Source: Beroe ovata
Taxonomy: Eukaryota > Ctenophora > Nuda > Beroida > Beroidae
Reading direction: 5' to 3'
Assembly (NCBI GenBank): GCA_946803715.1
Contig: CAMPET010000042.1
Location: 130,573-173,742, forward strand
DNA: 43,170 nt
Translations under genes and position numbers: made by a program
Part shown: piece after piece, positions 12,501 to 22,100 of the stretch
Layout of the letters: each line of letters begins with the position of its first letter
Position numbering within the stretch: the first letter of the stretch is position 1
Notes under the pieces: generated by a model
Told to the model about the DNA's origin: nothing
What the model saw: only the letters and a program-made list of their open reading frames with translations
Databases searched by the model: none

Positions 12501-13135
12501 AGTAGAGGTACAGTGCAAGGTGGATGGTGTTGACGCTTACTTTATCTCGCATTCGGGATTTCGTCTCCTCGGAGAGTGTGGCTGCGTATCTGAGTTAGTC
12601 ATTGGTCAGAGTGAGTGGTCAATGCTCATCAAGCCCATTCGATAATCAAGTTCATTCGACATTCTTTAGTCTTTGTCCTTGAGATAGGCAAAGACGGAGA
12701 TGTGCTATTTGAATAACACTCCCAATACTGAGTCTACATACTTTTCATCCCAAGAAGAAGTGTCTCGTATATCCACACAAATATGCCGACACGACTCAAA
12801 AAACAGAGATGCCAGTTCAGGATCCATACTGAAGTATCTCTGAGCATAGCTTGCCCAGATAGCATAACTGAAAAAGAACTCATCATGGCAGTTGCAGATG
12901 TAAGGTAGGAACGTATCATAAGAAAAGTGTTATATTGAGAGATTTCATGTGTTCAGTACTACGGCTCTCACCAAACAGAAGGCCAGCCATTCTTCCCCTT
13001 AGCTCGACAGTAGAGCAGAAACTTGGAGAGATTTTCTGCAGTACCGAATGAGGCTGGAAAACCAGCTAGGATGCCATGTTTGAAAATTGACTGATTTGGC
13101 CATACCAGAACCCTTGGGCTATCTGCATGATTCAT
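9578..13135 (-). CDS. TBCCD1: TBCC domain-containing protein 1
   Basis: Ten exons join in phase: 13135-12972, 12867-12742, 12589-12453, 12302-12178, 12012-11884, 11736-11582, 11359-11036, 10785-10598, 10282-10197, 9796-9578. They encode 550 aa; vertebrate TBCCD1 is about 557. Homology runs along the length: PRVLVW at the N-terminus, KVSVNTIHLALYLYSQ (about 112), LSDIMKILSDP (about 165), VRTWLLDHMHANPF (about 237), then the TBCC/C-CAP beta-helix (about 290-450) with YLLSSMRDTSVKQCARSTVV, VTGPVAGTLYL and LAGCNDITLAPYNTFY, and the C-terminal FHDWLEHTGHQKELDGLI. The family is centrosomal/basal-body associated and resembles tubulin cofactor C and RP2; in other animals it affects centrosome and Golgi positioning. 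The start ATG has A at -3. The weakest donor is GTTATT after 11884. I know of no catalytic activity for this protein. Confidence 0.95.
9803..9970. repeat. 15-bp minisatellite abutting a TBCCD1 splice acceptor
   Basis: About eleven degenerate copies of ATAGGTGTCATTATG / ATAGGTGCCATCATG. On the gene's strand the array reads CACCTATCATAATGA and runs to within about 6 bases of the acceptor AATCAG (exon starts at 9796), so it supplies the sequence just upstream of the 3' splice site of the last TBCCD1 exon. Confidence 0.9.
10857..11035. repeat. GTTACCATGGTAAC tandem repeat in a TBCCD1 intron
   Basis: Eight or so degenerate units of about 20-24 bp, each with a palindrome like GTTACCATGGTAAC and a CACACA spacer. 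The array begins immediately inside the donor of TBCCD1 exon 7 (GTATGT at 11035). Perfect palindromes lie at 10993-11006 and 11016-11029. They match the RFX X-box consensus GTNRCC(N0-3)RGYAAC. Confidence 0.85.
11402..11570. repeat. Purine-rich GGGA/GAGAG simple repeat
   Basis: An almost pure AG tract on the plus strand (pyrimidine on the gene's strand) in the TBCCD1 intron 11360-11581, with GAGGGACTGGGAGG-like sub-repeats. As a long pyrimidine tract on the transcript it may help define the acceptor at 11360. Confidence 0.75.
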
Positions 13136-13566
13136 TCTTCCACACAGGTGATATGCGCTACTTATTGAGGAATACCATTGCTACAAGGTACCAATTTTTC
13201 GGTGAAATATTCAATGGTGAATACGAAAGAATAAGACGTCGATAACATGAACAATGAACATTGAACATTGACGACAAATAACGGCTAGAGAGCTTAGCTC
13301 TGCTTTCTGTTTTAAGACTCGAAATGGGTAGAGTAGAGTAACAGTATAGGAACAAAAATATTCCATATCCAAGTAAGTCTAAAATATCTAAAAATCTGAA
13401 ATTACCTAATACTGCATATACTCATATAATACATCTCATAAAGCAAATAATATCGGATTTCATAGAACAAAATTGCAAAAATTCAACACGAGACTCGAGG
13501 ATAATATATTGCATCATCATCTAAAAACGAAATTCTATCAACGAAATAAAAATTATAGCTGAACAC
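13136..13566. other. Intergenic region upstream of TBCCD1
   Basis: About 430 AT-rich bases between TBCCD1 and the kinesin-fusion gene, both minus. A short imperfect repeat of ACAATGAACATTG lies near 13250. No clear core promoter element is seen. Confidence 0.5.
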
Positions 13567-16500
13567 TCATATGTAACTGTCGACAATAAGTTTCCCGTTG
13601 CCATAGAGAATATTGCTAGGATCGTTGTAAGCTTGGAGTGTTGGACAACATACAAATTTCTCATCACTAGCTGCCTGTACTAGATCCACAATATTCAATT
13701 CAAATGACGGATAGAAAGTCAGCTCTAGCCACTGATGATGCTCTATTGAATTGCTAAGTTCGACTACGTCAGTGCTGTCAGTCTTGGTCTTGACGTGGAA
13801 CCCACCAGTATATCTGGGATAATTTTAATTAGCTACCGTCATTTCTACCAGATTGTCTGTACCTACTGTAACTGCAAAGCGTAAAAAGATATGCTCTTAC
13901 GTACCTCATGTAAATACCGAGCATATGTTGGAAGGGGTAAAGGAGTGAAGCAAAAACTGATGTCAATCCATGACAATGCCCTGTGCCAAACACTGAGAGT
14001 TTTGCAGTGTCTTCACATCTACAATAGCGAAATCTGTCGATTCCCTCATAGATGCAAGTCATGTTCATCATCAATTTAACCTTTCGTACCACCTCAGCCT
14101 GGTCCTTACTACCTTCAACCAAGAACAGCAGCTCGATCAGTCGGGCTTTCATAAGGAGGCTGTTGTAGTCGGTTTTCAAACCGACCTCAAGACACATTCT
14201 ACCTCCCCTGAATTTAAACCAGGTAGGATTATTCTGCTCAAAAATCATTTTCTTAGGAATCCTTATTTGCTTGATGACCTCGTTTTCACTAGTGCCCATG
14301 CACTTGACCTCAACACTGTAATAACTGTTATTGTCTGATGTGGACGGTTTCAGCTTCCCTCTACCGCGGAATCTTTCTCTTTTTTCGGACGCGTTTCCGA
14401 ATTCATCTGTTGTGCTTCTAAGCTTACAAAAATCTGTTGCTTTGCTGCTTACTCCAGATGTCATAAAGAATACGTTTCTTTCAGGTGGATAGAAGTATTC
14501 CAAAGAAGACCGATCAGTATGTAGTGTGTCAAACTTATTGGGACATCTCTTGTTGTTAGAAAATTGTCTGTGAACAAACTCAGAATATGGTCTAGACCAT
14601 ATCCCCAACTTCTCCATCTGATAGGCTGTCACATCATCCCTACATCCATACAAAGATGGCAGCTGACTAAACAATTTAATACATAGCTGCTTCATTCTTC
14701 CAGAGTTTGGAATTTTTCCCAGATATATACCATAGATGTGGGGCAAAAGATGCTCAGTGAAGAACATCTTAAATAATGCTATCCATTTGTGGGAGTTCTT
14801 GAGAGCATCTGCTTCAATGGGTTCATGCAAAATTTTCGAAAATAGTTCGTTCAACTTTTTGTTTCTAGATGAACTTTCACGATGATTCAGAGTTTCAGAA
14901 TCTCTGCTCAGGTAACACAAGTCTGTACCCTTATTCAATGCCTCCAATGCAATAGGTACCATCTTATCATGACAAGAATAGTAGCATGCATCATAACCAG
15001 TCTTGAACCTACCGACATCAAACTCATGCAAAATCCCATTTGTTTTTGCTCTAAGCACACGACCAAGCTGAAAAAGTGAAAGAAAGTGAGAAATTCTATC
15101 AGCATCTGAATTCGCCATGACATCAAAGAAGTTAAAAGAAAAGTTAGTAGCATAATTAAAGAAGAAGTTGACATCAACTAACCTTGAGGGGATGAAACTG
15201 ATCAGTTTTTACCCATAACAAAGTTGGTCTGCATTTTAACTTGAATTTCTCTGAATTAGTCATTGCATGAAAAACAACAACTGATCTGACTTTTGAGGGA
15301 AATCGTTCTGCCATAGATAGTGCTATTCCTCCTCCCCAATCGAATCCAAAGACATTAATTTTCGGCAAACAAAAGGCATTCATAACCTTATTCACAATAT
15401 CAACTGGCCCATTTGTTTCAAGATTATTGGAGCTATGACTAGAAAGTTTTGGCAGCTGAGATGAAAGACCGAAACCTGGCATATCAATAGCAATACCACA
15501 AATATGGTGTTCTTCAAATCTAAGCCAGTCCTTTTTGAAGAATTCAGAGCTTCCAGGTGAGCCATGGAGTAATACTACAACATTTGAAGCTGTATTAACA
15601 TCATTAAATCCTATGATATGAATAAAAACTCCATCTAGAGAAAAAATTCTTTCTTCTACTTTCTTCAATCTTACAGACATCATAAAATTGGCTCCACAGT
15701 TCTCAGCAATCTCTCTGATACAGGGCTCTTTGTCAGGATTGATGATTTGATTTTCAATGAAACTAGCTTTAGCAGCAAATTTTAATGTCCTGTTAATCTC
15801 TGCTGTATTTGGTCCACCAACTGTTGCTATCAATACTGTTATACAATTCCCTGTGGATTTGAACTCTATTTACATGAAGTAACTGGTTACATATAGGCAG
15901 AGCCCAACATAAACAAGTCCAATTATGGTCTTACCTCCCAGGCTATTTTGCAAGAACATTGTCAGCAAACTGTCTCTATATGGTATATGAGAGTTTTTAT
16001 TTGATAGGCATGATACAACTCTCCTTAAGGCAAGCAGGCTTTTGTTTATTGAAGTTGTTTCATCCAGGTCTTGCGTTGTGTATTTCTCTGAGCCAGCCAA
16101 ATCAACAAAGTTAATTTGACGAATATCATCATAAAAGGTTATGATCAAATGAGAACGAGATGATGTGGGATTAAAATCTGTGACTTTGGTTACTCTATTT
16201 CTAGCTGCTAGAATTATGTACTTCATGGCTTCATCAATAGACCCAACACTGATTCTGCTTACTTGAGAAGCACTGGAGCTTGACATCTTTAAGAGGTCTG
16301 TGAGTTTCTCTTTATAAATTTCAACACAACTCATTTTCAAGGGAAATGTAAGGTTTTCAAAAGCAGTCATCTGCACAAGTCCATCTCTCTCATTTAACAA
16401 GGTATAGCTTTTTCCAGAACCAGTTGCTCCGAAGCAAAATATAGTAATATTATGCTTAAATTGCCCTTCATTACATAGGATATCTCCAATCACTTTGCTA

Positions 16501-16757
16501 TGTATAACTTCAGGGGTATCGTCTTTTGTGAAGATACCATTGAACCTAAATCCATTGACAGTGTTCATAAAACCAAGCTCATCAGACTTTATCACAACTT
16601 CATTTACTTGCGATGGATTGATTCGGACAAAAACTTTGAAACTAAGATTATTGGTGTTGGTACTGAAAGAATCCCTATCAGCCAAGAAATGTTTCTTAAG
16701 TGCAGGAATTTGCTTTGGGTAGATGTTACACCATGATTCTAAGAAGGCATTTTCCAT
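13567..16757 (-). CDS. Kinesin motor / alpha-beta hydrolase / transglutaminase-like fusion protein
   Basis: Exons 16757-15935, 15850-15183, 15067-13905 and 13813-13567 join in phase to 966 aa. Kinesin motor (about 37-310): FKVFVRINP, P-loop GATGSGKS (110-117), switch I NPTSSRSH (ending 203), switch II DLAGSE (219-224), HIPYRDSLLTMFLQNSLGGN. Exon 2 runs without a break from the end of the motor (LIATVGGPNTAEINRTLKFA) into an alpha/beta hydrolase (about 340-530): oxyanion HGSPGSS (370), nucleophile elbow GFDWGGG with Asp445, acid DQF near 491. The Asp nucleophile and HGxP resemble haloalkane dehalogenase/epoxide hydrolase. Where the catalytic His would fall the sequence reads DVGRF, so activity is doubtful. 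A middle region of about 250 aa is unrecognised. The C-terminus looks transglutaminase-like: GTGHCHGLTSVFASLLYPF (Cys862), HHQWLEL (His911), VDLV (Asp928). Start ATG has G at -3 and +4; an upstream exon is possible (AG at 16767). Function is unknown. Confidence 0.88.
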
Positions 16758-16837
16758 TTCAGTCACTGCACCAAATCAAACAATGAGGGATTAAATCTTT
16801 TTTAAGGGTAGTGTGCAGTGTACACAATTTGCATTCC

Positions 16838-16846
16838 CTTTATATA
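16838..16846 (-). promoter_or_regulatory. Possible TATA box of the kinesin-fusion gene
   Basis: The minus strand reads TATATAAAG about 80 bp upstream of the chosen ATG at 16757. The spacing suits a start site near 16810 and a short 5' UTR. Not proven: a CAG acceptor just before the ATG also allows an upstream exon. Confidence 0.4.
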
Positions 16847-16925
16847 CTCGACTCCTTGCGATCTGAAAGGTCGCAGAAAACCACAAAACCATTTGCTGTG
16901 ATGATTTACTGGGTTAGATGATAGA

Positions 16926-17024
16926 TTGTAGGATTTTACCCTACCGTCAGTGCGCGCGATTTTCAATCCGCCCGGCCTTGCCAGGGATAAAATCCCGCCA
17001 GCAAGGGTAGGGTGAAATCCTACA
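16926..17024. repeat. Nested inverted repeat (hairpin)
   Basis: Outer arms TGTAGGATTTTACCCTACC (left) and GGGTAGGGTGAAATCCTACA (right) pair over about 19-20 bp. Inside them, CTTGCCAGGGAT...ATCCCGCCAGCAAG forms a second hairpin. This is typical of a short foldback element in intergenic DNA. Confidence 0.7.
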
Positions 17025-17457
17025 AGATGATAGATCGATGATAGACATTAGACCCTGTCGAGAATTTCGTTTTGCGCGCGTGCGGCGCAAACTTATTCTC
17101 AGACTTCGCGGCTTGCATCAGCGGTTTAGCATCGCCAGACAAACCTTAAGCATAGTTTAGTGGAAATAGACAAAAATCAATGGTCTTGATTTCGCAAGCA
17201 TTTTCGATCGATGATAGACCCTGTCAAGAATTTCGTTTGTAATTGTGCTTGCTTGCCTGTTGCAGACGCTTGCCGTTTCGCGTTGGTTGACGGTGCAAGC
17301 CGCTGAGAAGAAAATCGCGCCGCGCCGCGCAAGCAAAATTCTCAGTATGGACACCGACACTTGACAGTGCAGGGACTAGGACTATCATCGATCGACTAGC
17401 GTCGAATAGCCAGAGAATATGCATGAAGAGCGTTATTTGCCGGATGTTATCTGTCCA

Positions 17458-17490
17458 CTGTTTCTTGCGCGCGCCGCGCGCGAGAAACAG
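17458..17490. repeat. Strong CG-rich hairpin
   Basis: CTGTTTCTTGCGCGCG, one central C, then CGCGCGCGAGAAACAG: a 16-bp stem with one T/C exception and almost no loop. Confidence 0.75.
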
Positions 17491-17935
17491 AAGTCAGATA
17501 AAATATGACAAGAATAACTCCATATATTAACTTTGTTACTGTTAGGCGAGAGCATTAGTTTCTAAGTTATAACTATAAGTATGAGTTAGATCAACACTAT
17601 AAGTATAAGTATAACTATAAATATAATTATAAATCAACACAGTATGCAAACATGACAAACACGTTTATGGTTTATAATGTGATCGGCCGTACTTTATATT
17701 TGATTTTATAATCCCGTACGTTGTAATGTGAGCCGTACGTTCTCAACCAATACACTTACAGTATGCATAGCAGTGAGCATATTGATATTGTGAATAAGTG
17801 TGACACTGAGAGTGTTATACACGGTGTAAAAGTATGGCAGCTATGAGATGGAAAAACGCAATGTAGTGCCTGTGTACTTGTAGTGCCTGTATAGTGCATG
17901 TGAGTATGAGATGGAATTGTGCATATTGTATCTTT

Positions 17936-17941
17936 TTTATT
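17936..17941 (-). terminator. Poly(A) signal AATAAA of the TRIM-NHL gene
   Basis: On the minus strand CAATAAA lies 27 bp past the TRIM-NHL stop codon, so the 3' UTR is probably very short. Confidence 0.6.
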
Positions 17942-17967
17942 GTATGAGTTCCGCGGAACGTGACGGT

Positions 17968-19103
17968 TTAGAGAACATGGATTCGACTGTTCCGGAAGTC
18001 TGAGACGAAAACTTCTCCGTCGAAATTGCACGTTACCCCACAGGGTGAAATGAACTTGTTCTCCTCCTTCCCCCTTGTTCCGAATGTGTTGATGAACTTG
18101 CCTTCACTGGTGAATACCTGAAGAGATCGGACCGTATATAATCATAACGCGAAATCCATGCAATCACCGATTAAACATGGGCAGCTGTGTTGCTCCTCAT
18201 TCCTCAATTCTAATGAATACGGGGAGAATTACCTGTACTCTATGCAAAGCTGTGTCCACCACAATTACACAACCAGTTTTCGTGTCTATGGCAACAGACC
18301 GTGGCTGCATGAAATGGCCCAACTCCTCTCCCTTGCCTCGCCCAATCTGCCTCAGGTATCGGCCCTCAGGGTTGAACACTTGTACTCTGTGATTACCTGG
18401 ACATGGGCCAACATTCAAACTGACTGTCACCAATTACAGTTAACATAGCATCACCAATGCTGCTTGGTTACTCATCGTTACCATGTTACTCACCCAAATC
18501 GCAGACGTAGAGATTATCGTCTGTGTCAACAGCCACTCCGTACGGATACATCAAGTAGCCGGGATCGTCACCCTTGCTGCTGATCTGCTTGCAAAACTCT
18601 CCATTCGCTTCGAACATTTGAATTCTGGGAAGAGTGAGATACATGTTATATTTTCCATTTGTATGTTCGAATTGTGGAAACTATGGGGAAAACGGTCTTC
18701 ATTCACCTGTGATTACCCATATCGGAAACAAATATCTGACTCTTTGAGTTGACACAAACACTGAACGGTTTGTCAAAGGGACCGTCAACAGCATCTTTCT
18801 TTGCTGCCACTGCAAAGGGGCGCTGTTAAAGCTGTACACAAGGGCGTGATGCCATCACTCGGTATACAGGTACTGACTATAATGAGTTTACCACAAGAAT
18901 GAATTTGAGTCGTTCCTTGGTGAGAACAAGGACCATCAAGATTAAAGTTCACACTGCACAGTATGGAACGTGCTGAACTATTATAACTAACCGCCCATGT
19001 TCTGCATAAAGATAGCTCGTCTTTTCCCTTTCTGTCCAATCGTTCGGATAAACCGGCCCGTCGGAGCAAACAACTGAACTCTGCAATAAGTGCGTGTGTA
19101 CAA

Positions 19104-19137
<34 letters not shown>

Positions 19138-22100
19138 TGTGTGTTTGTAACATACCTGTCATTGTAGGTGTCTGCAACGAGGAAGTTTCTCCCGTTGAAC
19201 ATACACACGTCATTCGGTCCATTGAGTTCCCCAACAGCAGTCCCTGAACACGTGTACACAGTCAGAGTCGGTGTGCCACGTGGTAACCATGACAGACACC
19301 ATGACACGTGGTAACCATGACAGACACCATGACACGCGGTAACATAAAGCACTATGTCACAACTCACCTGTAACTCCGAATCCCATGACGTAAGATCCGT
19401 CTGATTTCACAACCTATGAAAGTTGTTGTCGGTAAGTCTTACAGTTAGTGTTACACTGGACAGAAAAAGTGGTATCTGTTATGAATGCTCGCGTTTGGAA
19501 ATGAGGCCTAGGTGATCAGATCTGTTCACTATTACCTGGATACGATTGTTATGTACATCGCACACCACAATGTATCCTTTATCGTTGATAGTGAGTCCGA
19601 CTGGTCCGTTGTACTGTCCTGGTTCTGACCCCTGTATTGATACCAGGTAAGTGTGTTATCTGTTACCATGTGTCACTTGGTAACCATAAGGTGTTACCAT
19701 GGCAACAGTACCATTGTGTGGGTAGGGAACTCACATTCTTGCCGAACGTCCTGCTGAATGGGAACTTGACAGTGAAATCTCGGGGTGGGAGTGGGGTAGG
19801 GGTCCTTGGTGGTTCCAGAGCCTTGAGCCGCGCAGCTGTGGGAAAAATTATGTTACTCTTCCTTGTTCACTTTAACTTGAAACTACTGTTGCGTTAGTGA
19901 CTTGCTACGGGTAACGAATGTGGTAAAAATGGGTTGCTAAGAGAGTTGCTATTGGCAGTGATCACCATTGGAGATTTCATCCCTTCGGGCGTGGCTTGCT
20001 ATGACTGACTTTTTTGCAAGGGTTGCTTTGGGTGGAGGTTGCTATGGATGAAATTTGCTATGGATGAAGGTTGCTATGGAGTATGGACGAAAGTTGCTAT
20101 GGATGCGTGTTGCAATGGATGCGTGTTGCTGTGGATGTATGTTGCTGTGGATGAAGGTTGCTATGGACGTGGTTGCGAGAAACAGAGGTCAGATAAATAT
20201 GACAAGTGTGGGGAAGTGTACAATTTACACACTGATAGCAGCTGCTGTCATGAGTATTCGTTTAGTACATGGACACCATAGGTGAGTGTAACTGCTTAGC
20301 TGTAATAGGGAAAATTATGAGTCGTACTGAATCTTCTTGGATCCGTGTAGCCAGTTACCGAAATTGCAAGGCCATTCACTATTCAGCATTGAGTGCCTTC
20401 GCCCGAGTATATGGTCACTACAAATCATCTGGATTGGTGCTGGAATATGCCAAAAACTGGATCATATTTTGTTGAAAGTGCTATGCTAGTGAGAAGCCCA
20501 CCGGTATCAAGCATCTTGAAATTATGCGGCACGCATGGAATTATAAAATGGCTGTGGGGAGCAATAATATATTATATTTGGTCCTGTGAAAGCCCCGAAG
20601 GCCGAAGGACAATATAGCAAGTCTTATCTCGATACCGATATCATGCTTTCAGCACACACATTGCGTCCTAGTGCTCTTTTAGTCTGGGCATATGTGGACA
20701 AAAAGAGAAACTAATTGATATNCATCTTGAAATTATGCGGCACGCATGGAATTATGAAATGGCTGTGGGGAGCAATAATATATTATATTTGGTCCTGTGA
20801 AAGCCCCGAAGGCCGAAGGGCAATATAGCAAGTCTTATCTCGATACCGATAGCATGCTTTCAGCACACACATTGTGTCATAGTGCTCTTTCCTGATATCA
20901 AATGTTACTGAATTTGAGTGCATGTATCAACTTGAAATAGGCACTCATGAAAAAAGCTGCGAGATTCCAATTTGAGATGATGTTTATATGCTTGAAGTAT
21001 TTTGTTACCAGCAATAACACTAGCACCGGATTTATTTACCTTCTTCTATCGCCTTACGCTCTGAAAGTTTAAAGGAAAATTCATGATAAGATATAATCAT
21101 GATAAGATGAAGTTTCAAGCTGATCGGTGCTATCCAATATGGAATTTTCTCCAGAGATTTCGAACCGACGTCAGATTGTAATTAGGGCCAAATTGTGGGC
21201 GGGTACAAAAATGATCAAAAGTGAGAAATCGTGAATTCAATTGTCTGAGTCACGTGATAAATCGAATTGGGAATTGGGAGTCAGAGTCATATAATTTGGT
21301 CGGACAACAAGTCTTCCCATCGAACAACCAGTCTTCCCAAAAAAGGCACGGGTCTTGATCAATTACATATTCTGCAGACCCTCGGATAGAATAACGATTT
21401 GCTCTTTAAATGCTACGGTTACCTTCATTTTCAGCTTTTTGACGTTCTGAATCGAAGAAAGATAAAGATTTAAGTAAGTTTTAAGTTTAATAAGAATGTG
21501 AGGAGTATGCTTGTCGAGATCTATAATACGAGATTGAGGTTACATAGTTCATGGATTGGACGATTGAATAAGAGTCGCATAAGTTACGATGAGAGATAGT
21601 TAGTTAATTCTCTTTTGACTCTGTTTACAAATGAAAATACGTCTTTTAATTGCGATCAATTTCGTCGTTCAACGACATCGTCAGGCTCAAATTTGATTGT
21701 ATAAAGTAGTGTTGTAAAGTTTAAAACTTTACAAGTTTTAAACTTTACAACACTACTTTATACAATCAAATTTGAGCCTGACGATGTCGTTGAACGACGA
21801 AATTGATCGCAATTAAAAGACGTATTTTCATTTGTAAACAGAGTCAAAAGAGAATTAACTAACTATCTCTCATCGTAACTTATGCGACTCTTATTCAATC
21901 GTCCAATCCATGAANATTTCAAGGAAGAAGGGGTTTGAAAAGAGGGACAGATTGAACTCCAGTGATAACTGATAGCTTCGGTATAAAGTTATTGACCGAG
22001 ATTATCTTGGAGAAAAGTTAAGAGAATAATTTGCTTGTTTTTTCAGAGAATAAAATATTTCATTGTGCTTGATTATACCTTCGTCCGCTTTTTTGGCAAC

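Larger units (their letters stand above)
16847..17935. other. GC-patchy intergenic region full of foldback sequence
   Basis: The region between the kinesin-fusion gene and the TRIM-NHL 3' end. It contains the nested hairpin, a direct repeat of CCTGTCRAGAATTTCGTTT (near 17056 and 17218), inverted GC-rich copies (about 17055-17120 against 17290-17350), a 33-nt hairpin (17458-17490) and a run of AACTATAAGTAT units (17567-17630). No coding region is seen. It may be a decayed foldback transposon. Confidence 0.5.

Noticed and set aside
20039-20285. MLWMKVAMD-type open frames
   Set aside because: They come from the GTTGCTATGGATGAA minisatellite.
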